Shown here one piece after another: positions 9,937 through 18,014 of a stretch of 64,000 nt of DNA. The DNA lies in the NCBI RefSeq assembly GCF_001952855.1, contig NZ_LPNO01000008.1, positions 1 to 64,000 of the forward strand. The letters are read 5' to 3'. Position 1 is the stretch's first letter. Each line of letters begins with the position of its first letter. The notes beneath the pieces are model-generated. The model did no database searches. It had not been told where the DNA came from and worked only from the letters and a program-made list of their open reading frames with translations. This DNA is from Pseudomonas sp. ATCC PTA-122608 (lineage in GTDB: Bacteria > Pseudomonadota > Gammaproteobacteria > Pseudomonadales > Pseudomonadaceae). The translations under genes were made by a program, and so were the position numbers.

Positions 9937-10731
9937 GTGATCGACACATTCAACAGAACCGGCCCGCTTATGGAAGCCTCGAGTTACCCCGCCTGGGCAC
10001 AACAGCTGATCCAGGCTTGTAGCGAGAGCAAGCGCCGCGTTGTCGAACACGAACTGTACCAGCGCATGCGCGATAACAAGCTCAGCGCCAAGACCATGCG
10101 CCACTACCTGATTGGTGGCTGGCCAGTGGTTGAACAGTTTGCGTTGTACATGGCACAGAACCTCACCAAGACCAAATTTGCCCGCCATCCTGGGGAGGAC
10201 ATGGCGCGCCGCTGGCTGATGCGCAATATTCGCGTGGAACTCAACCATGCCGATTATTGGGTGCATTGGGCGCGTGCCCATGGTGTCAGCCTGGAAGAGT
10301 TGCAGGCACAGGAAGTGCCACCGGAGCTGCATGCACTCAGCCATTGGTGCTGGCACACCAGCTCGGCCGATTCGCTGATTGTCGCGATTGCCGCCACCAA
10401 CTACGCCATTGAGGGGGCCACTGGGGAGTGGTCCGCCGTGGTGTGTTCCACCGGCGTCTATGCTGCGGCTTTCCCTGAGGAAGACCGCAAGCGCGCCATG
10501 AAGTGGCTGAAGATGCATGCCCAGTACGATGATGCTCACCCGTGGGAAGCGCTGGAAATCATCTGCACCCTGGCCGGCATGAATCCGACCCAGGAACTGC
10601 AGGTAGAGCTGCGTCAGGCGGTGTGCAAGAGCTACGACTACATGTACCTGTTCCTGGAACGCTGCATGCAGTTGGAAAAATCGGCGACTGCCACCCGTAA
10701 ACAACCCACCCTGGTTGCCAGCGAAGCATAA
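9937..10731 (+). CDS. TenA/PqqC-like heme-oxygenase-fold protein
   Basis: A 264-aa all-helical protein of the TenA/PqqC/CADD superfamily. Conserved acidic and histidine positions typical of the iron- or substrate-binding pocket are visible (VEQFALYMAQNL, RVELNHADYWVHW, NYAIEGATGEW, HAQYDDAHPWEALEI). Pseudomonas copies are often annotated as TenA family regulators, but the fold suggests an iron-containing oxidase or a thiaminase relative. The start is GTG at 9937, chosen because AAAAGGAG lies 7 bases upstream; an ORF open further upstream would overlap the previous gene without an RBS. The gene follows rbdA, as in P. aeruginosa. Function unproven. Confidence 0.8.
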   Translation: MIDTFNRTGPLMEASSYPAWAQQLIQACSESKRRVVEHELYQRMRDNKLSAKTMRHYLIGGWPVVEQFALYMAQNLTKTKFARHPGEDMARRWLMRNIRVELNHADYWVHWARAHGVSLEELQAQEVPPELHALSHWCWHTSSADSLIVAIAATNYAIEGATGEWSAVVCSTGVYAAAFPEEDRKRAMKWLKMHAQYDDAHPWEALEIICTLAGMNPTQELQVELRQAVCKSYDYMYLFLERCMQLEKSATATRKQPTLVASEA

Positions 10732-10739
10732 ACCGCGTG

Positions 10740-10779
10740 ATGGCGGGGCTGCCGTGAATTAAAGCGGTTACCCCGCCAT
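10740..10779. terminator. Shared hairpin between convergent genes
   Basis: A 9-bp stem, ATGGCGGGG (10740-10748) pairing with CCCCGCCAT (10771-10779), lies between the TenA-like gene and the convergent diguanylate cyclase and overlaps the latter's stop. There is no strong T-run, so termination is inferred from position. Confidence 0.5.
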
Positions 10780-11694
10780 TGCCAGGCGATTGCGGCCTTC
10801 GCGCTTGGCCACATACAAGGCGTTGTCCGCCCGGCGCAATACGCTCTCGGCGGACTCTCCTGCCAGCAAGGTCGAGCAACCCAGGCTCACCGTCAATTCG
10901 ATACGTTCATCATCCGCCCAGTATTCCTGGGCCTGTACCGCATGGCGCAGGCGCTCACCGACCATCGAGGCCGCATCCCGGCCGGTGTTGGACAGCAGGA
11001 TCAGAAACTCTTCCCCGCCAAACCGAAACACCATATCCACATTGCGCAGTTGGCCCTTGATCGAGGCGGCAACGGCCTTGAGCACCTTGTCGCCTGTGGC
11101 ATGGCCGTGGCTGTCGTTGATGTGTTTGAAGTGGTCGATGTCCAGCATCAGCAAGGACAGCGGCTGCAGGTGCCGGCGGGCCATGTCGATTTCCCGTTGC
11201 AGGGTCTGGTCCATGGCGATGCGGTTACCGGTTTCGGTCAGCGGGTCGCGCAGGGCGCTACGGGTCGCCGCGCGGTAGAGCAGGGCGTTGCGCATCGGGT
11301 AGAGCAGGGTGGCCAGCAGTGATTCCAGGTTGGCCAACTCGTCTTCCATGAAGCGTTGGTTGCGCCGAAACACCAGTTCGCCGAGGTGCTCGCCTTCGTG
11401 GCTGAGGGCATAGCTCACCGAATGATGGCCGCGATGGCCATATTCCAGGCGCAGGTCGCTGGCTTCGTGACGGTATTGCAGGGCGTCCAGTGGCACCAGG
11501 CGTTGGATCTCACGGAAGAACAGCGCGAGGATGTGCTCCGGCTCCAGGCTGGTTTGCAATTGCATGCCCAGTTGCTGGCGAAGTTGCACAACGGTGGTGG
11601 GGCGGCGTGTAAGAAGGGAAGGCTGACCAAAGCCCAGTCGTTGCAATTTGGCGCTGTCGAAGTCAATTGCGTTGGTCTGGGTCGGTGTTTTCAT
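10768..11694 (-). CDS. Diguanylate cyclase (GGDEF)
   Basis: A 308-aa soluble protein. Residues about 1-140 form an unassigned, possibly GAF-like sensory region; the rest is a GGDEF domain. The active site reads FRFGGEEFLILLSN, a functional GGEEF form, and the I-site RxxD (RNVD) sits five residues before it, so product inhibition is likely. Substrate-binding DIDHFKHIND.HGH is intact. It synthesises c-di-GMP from two GTP. The start is ATG 11694; an upstream TTG is less plausible. With rbdA two genes away, two c-di-GMP enzymes lie within 4.3 kb. Confidence 0.9.
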   Translation of the reverse strand: MKTPTQTNAIDFDSAKLQRLGFGQPSLLTRRPTTVVQLRQQLGMQLQTSLEPEHILALFFREIQRLVPLDALQYRHEASDLRLEYGHRGHHSVSYALSHEGEHLGELVFRRNQRFMEDELANLESLLATLLYPMRNALLYRAATRSALRDPLTETGNRIAMDQTLQREIDMARRHLQPLSLLMLDIDHFKHINDSHGHATGDKVLKAVAASIKGQLRNVDMVFRFGGEEFLILLSNTGRDAASMVGERLRHAVQAQEYWADDERIELTVSLGCSTLLAGESAESVLRRADNALYVAKREGRNRLAMAG

Positions 11695-11827
11695 AAGTGT
11701 ATGAGCCTCTAAGCACAAAACTGTCTTACAGGCTGGGTGAGAGCGTCGTACTGTTCCTTCAGTTCCGTAGGACTGACGTATAGTCTAGCCCGGTTTGCCG
11801 AAGGGTATAACTGCCGCACGTCTTATA

Positions 11828-11856
11828 GCCGGGGCTGCGTTGCCGCAAGCCCCGGC
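11828..11856 (-). terminator. GC-rich hairpin after the MFS gene
   Basis: GCCGGGGCT and AGCCCCGGC pair around an 11-base loop immediately downstream of the minus-strand MFS gene. There is no clear U-tract; called by position and stem strength. Confidence 0.4.
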
Positions 11857-11863
11857 GTGGGGC

Positions 11864-13138
11864 CTATTGTTTTTGCGGATCAAACTGCTTGTCGCGGATG
11901 AACAGCGCCGGGATCACCCCGCAGATAAAGTACGCGCCGCCCATCACCAAAAATCCTACGCCGATCGAGCCATGGGACGCCAGGAAGCCAATGGCGGCCG
12001 GTGCCACCGCTGCGCCAATTCGGCCAATGTTGTAGGCCCCGCCCACCGCTGAGCCGCGAAATTTCGCTTCGAAGCTTTCGGTCATGTAGGTCGCATTCAC
12101 GCCGTAGGGAATGCCGTAGAGGAAGCCGAACACAATCAGCATCCACAGGATGTTGTCCGGGCTCTGGAACAGCACGATCACCGGCAGGAAAATCGCCGTG
12201 CCCAACGCGCCGACGGCGAATACCAGGCGCCGGCCCAGGCGGTCTGCCGCGAGCCCGGCGAGGATCTTGCCGAAAATCATCGCTGCGTAGGTGCCGACCA
12301 TGTAGCTGGTCATCGACTTGAAGTTCATCCCCAGTTCGCCTTCCAGGTACGACGGCATCCAGTTATTGACGCCGTAGTAGCCGAACTGCAGGAAGCCTGC
12401 GGTCAGCGCCCAGAGGATAAACATGCGGCTGGCTTTCGGGTCGCTGAAGATCAGCTTGAACATGCCGTCGGGTTTCTTCGCCGACACGCGCTTGATGCCT
12501 TCGGCCTTTTCCCGGGCACGTTCGGCCTGGGCCTTGATCCAGGCTTGGGGCTCCGGCACCAGGCGTTGCATCAGCACGGCGAGGATCACCGGGATGATCG
12601 CCACGTAGAACAGCCAGCGCCAGCCGTGGTTCGGCAGGATCCAGCCCGCGAGCAAGGTGGCGACGATGTAACCCACCGACCAGCCGGCCTGCAGGGTGCC
12701 GAGCACGGTGGTGCGATAGCGGGTCGGCACGTATTCGGCCATCAGCGTGTTGCACGCGACATACAGCGCGCCCAGCCCGAGGGAGGCGAAGAAGCGTGTG
12801 CTCGCAAACTGCCAATAGCTGTGGGTCATGCCCAGGATCGCGGTGCCGGCGGAGAACAGCACGATGCTCCAGACCACGGTTTTCACCCGGCCAAAACGGT
12901 CACAGGCCCAGCCGCCGTAAATCCCGCCGATGGCCATCCCGGCCAGGGTGAAACTGCCCAGGCTGCCGGCTTCGACACTGGTCAGGCCGAACTCGGCCTT
13001 GAGGCTGCTGAGGCTGTAGGACAGCAACATCAAGTCGGCCCCGTCGATCAGCAGGCCGAGGAAGCAGAAGATGAATACGATGATCCACAGGTTGTTTTTC
13101 GCGGGCGACAACGCACCCGCCTGAGTGGCGACTTCCAT
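11864..13138 (-). CDS. MFS transporter, aromatic/organic acid:H+ symporter type
   Basis: A 424-aa major facilitator with 12 predicted membrane helices. The first helix carries the D.AD pattern (LLIDGADLMLLSYSL), as in the AAHS family (BenK, PcaK, MhpT, DcaK). Loop 2-3 has the MFS motif GGWACDRFGRVK, and a basic cytoplasmic loop lies between helices 6 and 7. AAHS members import aromatic or dicarboxylic acids with protons. It lies next to acyl-CoA dehydrogenase, enoyl-CoA hydratase, hydroxyacyl-CoA dehydrogenase and CoA-transferase genes, so it probably imports the acid they degrade. Start ATG at 13138. Confidence 0.87.
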   Translation of the reverse strand: MEVATQAGALSPAKNNLWIIVFIFCFLGLLIDGADLMLLSYSLSSLKAEFGLTSVEAGSLGSFTLAGMAIGGIYGGWACDRFGRVKTVVWSIVLFSAGTAILGMTHSYWQFASTRFFASLGLGALYVACNTLMAEYVPTRYRTTVLGTLQAGWSVGYIVATLLAGWILPNHGWRWLFYVAIIPVILAVLMQRLVPEPQAWIKAQAERAREKAEGIKRVSAKKPDGMFKLIFSDPKASRMFILWALTAGFLQFGYYGVNNWMPSYLEGELGMNFKSMTSYMVGTYAAMIFGKILAGLAADRLGRRLVFAVGALGTAIFLPVIVLFQSPDNILWMLIVFGFLYGIPYGVNATYMTESFEAKFRGSAVGGAYNIGRIGAAVAPAAIGFLASHGSIGVGFLVMGGAYFICGVIPALFIRDKQFDPQKQ

Positions 13139-13212
13139 AGCGATACCTTGTTGTAGTTGTTAGGGCACTGGGTATGGGTGTTGCAGTTAATGGGTTGGAA
13201 CACGGTCAAAAT

Positions 13213-13301
13213 GTGGGAGCGGGCTTGCTCGCGAATGCGGTGTATCAGCCACTGGATGCATCGACTGACACACCGCCTTCGCGAGCAAGCCCGCTCCCAC
13301 A
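13213..13301. repeat. Paired REP element (REPIN)
   Basis: Inverted REP units at 13213-13233 (core GAGCGGGCTTGCTCGCG) and 13278-13301 (CGCGAGCAAGCCCGCTC), in the space between the MFS and acyl-CoA dehydrogenase genes. It is a sequence variant of the unit at 3751. Confidence 0.85.
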
Positions 13302-13324
13302 GGTGATCTGTGTTGTTCTCAGGT

Positions 13325-14479
13325 TTAGTGCTGCGCCTCGCGAATCATGTTGCGGGCGATCACCAATTGCTGGATCTGCGTGGTGCCTTCATACAGCCGG
13401 AACAAACGCACATCGCGATAGAACCGCTCGATGGCGTACTCGCTCACATACCCGGCACCGCCGTGAATCTGCACGCAACGATCCGCCACCCGGCCACACA
13501 TTTCCGTGGCGAACATCTTCGAGCAGGACGCTTCGGTGCCGATGTTCAGGCCTTCGTCGCGCTTGCGCGCAGCGTCCACCACCATGCAGCGGGCGGCGTA
13601 GATCTCGGCCTTGCTGTCGGCGAGCATCGCCTGGATCAGCTGGAACTCGGCTATCGGCTGGCCGAACTGTTTGCGTTCCAGGGCGTAGTGCAGGGCATCG
13701 TTGAGCATGCGTTCGGCAGCCCCTACGCTGACGGCGGCAATGTGCAGGCGGCCCTTGTCGAGCACCTTCATCGCGGTCTTGAACCCCACGCCTTCGACAC
13801 CGCCGATCAGCTGGTCGGCCGGCACGCGCACGTTGTCGAAAATCACGTCGCAGGTGTGGGCGCCTTTCTGGCCCATCTTGTGGTCACGCTTGCCCAGGGA
13901 CAGGCCCGGCGTGTTGCGCTCGACGATAAACGCACTGATGCCGCCCGAGCCCTTGATGTCCGGGTTGGTGCGGGCCATTACCGTGTAAATCCCGGCGTGG
14001 GGGGCGTTGGTGATAAAGCGCTTGGTGCCGTTGATGACGTAGTGATCACCGTCGCGCACCGCTGTGGTTTTCAGCGAGGCGGCGTCGGAGCCGGAGTCCG
14101 GTTCGGTCAGGCAGAACGAGCTGAGCAGCTCGCCGCTGGCCAGTTTCGGCAGGTAGTGCTGCTTCTGCTCCTCGGTGCCGTCCAGCAGGATCCCGATGGA
14201 GCCGATGCCGTTGTTGGTGCCGAAGTAGGAGCGGAATGCCGGAGAGGTGCGCCCCAGTTCAAAGGCCACGTTGACCTCTTCTTCCATGGTCAGCCCGAGG
14301 CCGCCGTAGGCTTCGGGCAGGGTCAGGCCGAACAGGCCCAACTCACGGAACTGGCTGACGATATCCGCCGGGACGTCATCGGTCTCGGCCAGTTCGTTTT
14401 CCCGTGGGATCAGCGCTTCGTTGACGAACTGCTGGAGGGTTTCCAGCAACAGATGAAGCGTTTCGGCGTCTCGGATCAT
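13325..14479 (-). CDS. Acyl-CoA dehydrogenase
   Basis: A 384-aa FAD-dependent acyl-CoA dehydrogenase that introduces the alpha-beta double bond in an acyl-CoA and passes electrons to ETF. Signatures include CLTEPDSGSDAASL (FAD/substrate binding), QIHGGAGYVSEY, and the C-terminal YEGTTQIQ whose Glu is the usual catalytic base. Length fits the short/medium-chain subgroup. Two ATGs are in frame (14485, 14479); GAGGA directly abuts the first and is spaced 6 bases from the second, so 14479 is preferred. It forms a minus-strand pair with the MFS gene and is divergent, across the regulator, from the hydratase operon. Confidence 0.92.
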   Translation of the reverse strand: MIRDAETLHLLLETLQQFVNEALIPRENELAETDDVPADIVSQFRELGLFGLTLPEAYGGLGLTMEEEVNVAFELGRTSPAFRSYFGTNNGIGSIGILLDGTEEQKQHYLPKLASGELLSSFCLTEPDSGSDAASLKTTAVRDGDHYVINGTKRFITNAPHAGIYTVMARTNPDIKGSGGISAFIVERNTPGLSLGKRDHKMGQKGAHTCDVIFDNVRVPADQLIGGVEGVGFKTAMKVLDKGRLHIAAVSVGAAERMLNDALHYALERKQFGQPIAEFQLIQAMLADSKAEIYAARCMVVDAARKRDEGLNIGTEASCSKMFATEMCGRVADRCVQIHGGAGYVSEYAIERFYRDVRLFRLYEGTTQIQQLVIARNMIREAQH

Positions 14480-14549
14480 GTGCATTCCTCAGCGGCCCGT
14501 TCGGCGGGCCAGTTGAAAGTCAATCTGCCGAGGCCCTGCACCGATCTGT

Positions 14550-15407
14550 CTAGCGGGCGGCGGCCTCGATGTTGTTCACCATGTGCTTGAGACGGGGCCC
14601 GATGTCGTCCTCGAGTTTCTCCCGGGAAAGGTGAAAACTCGGTCCGCCACAGTTGAACGTCAGCAGCCCATGTTGTGCATGCAGCAGCGGTACGGCGATG
14701 GCGTTTACATCGCGGTGCCACTCACCGATCGACATGCAGTAGCCGAAATCGGTGTAATCCCGGAAGGCGCGTTCCAGGCCCTTCCTGATGCCTGGCCAGT
14801 CCTCCAGATGACGCTGGCGGATATGGTCGAGGATAAATTCCCGCTCGTTTTCCGGCATCGCTGCCAGGCAGGCGCGGCCTGCGGAACTCAAGTGCAACGG
14901 CAGCCGCGTACCGACCTGGCGGCGCATGGTCATGTTGGCTTCACCCTGGACCACGTCCAGGTACACCATGTCCAAACGATCGCGGGTCGCCATGGCCACC
15001 GCGGCCTGGGCGTACTTGGCCATCGTCTCCATCAGCGGATGGGCCACGGCCCGCACCGACAGGTTCGAAAGCATTGCGTAACCGAACGCCATCACCCCTA
15101 CATCCAACTGATACCGGCCTGACTGCGGCAGGTGCTTGAGATAGCCCAAGCGGGTCAGCGTGTGGGTCATTCGTGTAATCGTCGGCTTTGGCAGCCCGGT
15201 CTTGCGCGCCAGCTCCTGGTTACCCAGCACGCTTTCGCTGGGGGTAAAACAACGCAGCAATTCCAGGCCACGTGCCAGGGCGGTAACGAACTGGCGGTCC
15301 TTGTCTTCTTCCTCGTCGGCATTCATCGGATCGATCAGCAAGTGTTCGAATGCGTGGTTGCCGGCAGGTGCTTCAGGTGTATTCGGGTCCAGGTTTCGAC
15401 GGCGCAT
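14550..15407 (-). CDS. IclR-family transcriptional regulator
   Basis: A 285-aa regulator. The N-terminal winged helix-turn-helix spans about residues 40-100 (LARGLELLRCF, then GLPKPTITRMTHTLTRLGYL), and the effector-binding IclR domain follows (SNLSVRAVAHPLMETMAKY, LSSAGRACLAAM). Regulators of this family typically control aromatic or organic acid catabolism. It is divergent from the hydratase-dehydrogenase-CoA-transferase operon and next to the acyl-CoA dehydrogenase and transporter genes, so these are its probable targets. Palindromes at 15450 and 15611 are candidate operators. RBS AAGGGGGA precedes ATG 15407. Confidence 0.92.
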   Translation of the reverse strand: MRRRNLDPNTPEAPAGNHAFEHLLIDPMNADEEEDKDRQFVTALARGLELLRCFTPSESVLGNQELARKTGLPKPTITRMTHTLTRLGYLKHLPQSGRYQLDVGVMAFGYAMLSNLSVRAVAHPLMETMAKYAQAAVAMATRDRLDMVYLDVVQGEANMTMRRQVGTRLPLHLSSAGRACLAAMPENEREFILDHIRQRHLEDWPGIRKGLERAFRDYTDFGYCMSIGEWHRDVNAIAVPLLHAQHGLLTFNCGGPSFHLSREKLEDDIGPRLKHMVNNIEAAAR

Positions 15408-15449
15408 GTTAGTCCCCCTTTTTTTAGAAAATCAACAAAACAAAATTGT

Positions 15450-15466
15450 ATTCCGCACAGCGAAAC
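15450..15466. promoter_or_regulatory. Candidate IclR operator, regulator-proximal copy
   Basis: ATTCCGCACAGCGAAAC matches the perfect palindrome at 15611 in 14 of 17 positions and lies 43 bases upstream of the regulator's start, where it could serve autoregulation. Confidence 0.5.
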
Positions 15467-15610
15467 TAATCAACTTTTCGGGTGATTGTCTTTTTGTTTA
15501 ATAAAACCCTTCTAAACAAAGAGTTATAGCTCGATTTGCGGGCGGCTAAGGTTTTTACGTTTACATCACGGCGAGTCGGTCCTTATGATTATCGCTAAAT
15601 ACGGAATGTT

Positions 15611-15627
15611 GTTTCGCATAGCGAAAC
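15611..15627. promoter_or_regulatory. Candidate IclR operator, operon-proximal copy
   Basis: A perfect palindrome, GTTTCGC-ATA-GCGAAAC, 44 bases upstream of the enoyl-CoA hydratase start. A degenerate copy lies at 15450, so the pair flanks the divergent promoter region. Confidence 0.6.
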
Positions 15628-15670
15628 ACTCGATATCCGAACTAACAAGAACATTGCAGCAGGAGAACTT

Positions 15671-16456
15671 GTGGCCAGCCTCGACCAACCCGTAGTGCAC
15701 CTCGACGTCCAGGACAATGGCGTCGCCGTGGTACGCATCCACCGTCACGAAGTTAAAAACGCCTTGAACGCCCAGGTTCGCGAAGAACTGGCCGAACATT
15801 TTCGTGCCCTGGCCAAGCGTCGTGATGTGCGCGCCATCGTGCTCACCGGCGGCGATCAGTTCTTCGTGGCCGGTGCCGACATCAAGGAATTCGCCAGCGC
15901 CACTCCGATCGAGATGTACCGTCGGCACACCGAGTATTTGTGGGAAGCCATCAGCCGCTGCCCGAAGCCGGTGATCGCCGCGGTGAACGGTTTTGCCCTG
16001 GGCGGCGGTTGTGAGTTGGCCATGCATTGCGACCTGATCGTCGCCGGTGAGTCGGCGCGGTTTGCCCAGCCCGAGGTCAAGCTGGGCCTGATGCCGGGCG
16101 CCGGTGGCACCCAGCGCCTGGTGCGCGCCGTGGGTAAGTTCCAGGCCATGCGTATCGCGTTGACCGGTTGCATGGTCAAGGCGCCGGAGGCTCTGGCCAT
16201 GGGCATGCTCAGCGAAGTGGTGGCGGATGACCAGACTATCCCCCGCGCCCTGGAACTGGCTGCGCAGATCGCCGCCTTGCCGCCACTGGCGGTGGAGCAG
16301 ATCAAGGAAGTGATGCTCGCCGGCGCCGACCTGCCGCTGGAAAGCGCGCTGGTGCTGGAGCGCAAGGCCTTTCAACTGCTGTTCGATTCGGCAGACCAGA
16401 AGGAGGGCGCCGCAGCGTTCTTCGAAAAACGCACCGCGAACTACCTGGGGGAATGA
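15671..16456 (+). CDS. Enoyl-CoA hydratase/isomerase family protein
   Basis: A 261-aa crotonase-fold enzyme that hydrates 2-enoyl-CoA to 3-hydroxyacyl-CoA. The oxyanion-hole region is GADIKEF and FALGGGCELAMHC. Both catalytic glutamates of true hydratases are present: one in GGGCEL (about 115) and one in QPEVKLG (about 135), followed by MPGAGGTQRL. The start is GTG at 15671 with AGGAGA upstream. It is the first gene of a plus-strand operon: the next gene overlaps its stop codon. Paralogous to PaaF-like hydratases; substrate unknown. Confidence 0.9.
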   Translation: MASLDQPVVHLDVQDNGVAVVRIHRHEVKNALNAQVREELAEHFRALAKRRDVRAIVLTGGDQFFVAGADIKEFASATPIEMYRRHTEYLWEAISRCPKPVIAAVNGFALGGGCELAMHCDLIVAGESARFAQPEVKLGLMPGAGGTQRLVRAVGKFQAMRIALTGCMVKAPEALAMGMLSEVVADDQTIPRALELAAQIAALPPLAVEQIKEVMLAGADLPLESALVLERKAFQLLFDSADQKEGAAAFFEKRTANYLGE

Positions 16457-16458
16457 CG

Positions 16459-17988
16459 ATGACGGATTCAATCAAGATCATGGGCCTGGTAGGCACCGGC
16501 GTGATGGGTGCCGGCATCGCTCAGATTGCCGCCCAGGCGGGCGTGTTGGTGCGCTTGTTCGATGCCCGCGATGGCGCTGCGCAAACCGCTCGGGACAACC
16601 TCGGCGCCACGCTCTCGAAACTGGCCGCCAAGGGCAAGATCAGCCAGGCGGCGATGGACGCAGCGCTGGAAAACCTGCACGTCGCCGCCACAGTTGAGGC
16701 ATTGCACGATTGCGACCTGGTGGTGGAAGCCATCGTCGAAAACCTCGACGCCAAGCGCGGCCTGTTGCAGCAACTGGAAGGCGTGGTCAGCGCGGGCTGC
16801 ATCCTCGCCACCAACACCTCGTCGCTGTCGGTCACGGCCATCGCCACCGGTTGCCAACACCCTGAGCGGGTAGCGGGGCTGCACTTCTTCAACCCGGTGC
16901 CGTTGATGCGCGTCGTCGAAGTGATCGACGGCCTGGCCACTGCGCCGAAGGTCGGCGATGACCTGCTGGCCTTCGTGGCCCGCACCGGCCATCGCGGCGT
17001 GCGCGCCAAGGACACCCCGGGCTTTATCGTCAACCACGCCGGCCGTGCCTACGGCACCGAAGCGTTGAAGATGCTCGATGAAGGCATTGCCGAGCGCGGC
17101 GACATCGACCGTATCCTGCGTGAAGGCGCAGGCTTTCGCATGGGCCCGCTGGAACTGCTGGACCTCACGGGCCTCGACGTTTCCCACCCGGTGATGGAGT
17201 CGATCTACAACCAGTTCTATCAAGAAGCGCGCTACAAACCGTCGCCCCTGACCCGCCAGATGCTGGCGGGCGGACGCCTGGGGCGCAAGAGCGGGCAGGG
17301 CTTCTACCGTTACGAAAATGGCCAGGTAGTCGACGGCCCGCAGCCGCAGCCGGTGCCTTCGGTGAAGCATCTGCCGCCGGTGTGGATCGCCACTGAAAAC
17401 GCCGACGACTACGAGCGCCTCAGCGCCTTGGTGATCAAGTTGGGCGCGCACCTTGAAAGCACGGCACAGCCTTCGCCTGAAGCGTTATGCCTGCTGGCGC
17501 CTTACGGCCTCGATGCCACATCGGCCAGCGAGCGCTTCCACACCGACCCGGCGCGCACCCTGTGCATCGACCTGCTGACCGACCTGTCACGCCATCGCAC
17601 CCTGATGCAAAACCCGCTGACCTCCACCGCCACCCGCGACGCCGCCCACGCGCTGCTTGCCAGTGACGGGGTGGGCGTGACGGTGATCAGCGACAGCGTT
17701 GGCTTCGTCGCCCAACGCACCTTGGCGATGGTGGTCAACCTGGCCTGCGACATCGCCCAGCAACGCATCGCCAGCGTCGACGACATCGACCAGGCGGTAC
17801 AACTCGGCCTGGGTTACCCACAGGGTCCGCTGGCCTGGGGCGATGCCCTTGGGCCGCGGCGCATCCTCACGATTTTGCAGCGCATGAGCGAACTCACCCA
17901 CGACCCACGTTATCGCCCCAGCCCCTGGCTGCGGCGGCGTGCAGTGCTGGGGATTTCCCTGCGTCATGAAGAGCCGGCAGTCGGCTGA
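16459..17988 (+). CDS. 3-hydroxyacyl-CoA dehydrogenase (PaaH/PaaC-like)
   Basis: A 509-aa NAD-dependent dehydrogenase oxidising 3-hydroxyacyl-CoA to 3-ketoacyl-CoA. The Rossmann motif MGLVGTGVMGAGIA opens the protein; the catalytic His is in LHFFNPVPLMRVVEV, and the double C-terminal helical domains run from about 190 to the end, as in the roughly 500-aa PaaC/PaaH group. An in-frame ATG at 16453 overlaps the previous stop (ATGA) but abuts its own RBS; 16459 has better spacing. It lies in an operon with the hydratase and CoA-transferase. No thiolase is nearby, so the last cleavage step must be encoded elsewhere. Confidence 0.9.
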   Translation: MTDSIKIMGLVGTGVMGAGIAQIAAQAGVLVRLFDARDGAAQTARDNLGATLSKLAAKGKISQAAMDAALENLHVAATVEALHDCDLVVEAIVENLDAKRGLLQQLEGVVSAGCILATNTSSLSVTAIATGCQHPERVAGLHFFNPVPLMRVVEVIDGLATAPKVGDDLLAFVARTGHRGVRAKDTPGFIVNHAGRAYGTEALKMLDEGIAERGDIDRILREGAGFRMGPLELLDLTGLDVSHPVMESIYNQFYQEARYKPSPLTRQMLAGGRLGRKSGQGFYRYENGQVVDGPQPQPVPSVKHLPPVWIATENADDYERLSALVIKLGAHLESTAQPSPEALCLLAPYGLDATSASERFHTDPARTLCIDLLTDLSRHRTLMQNPLTSTATRDAAHALLASDGVGVTVISDSVGFVAQRTLAMVVNLACDIAQQRIASVDDIDQAVQLGLGYPQGPLAWGDALGPRRILTILQRMSELTHDPRYRPSPWLRRRAVLGISLRHEEPAVG

Positions 17989-18014
17989 TTTCGATTCATC
18001 ACAGGACAAGAATA

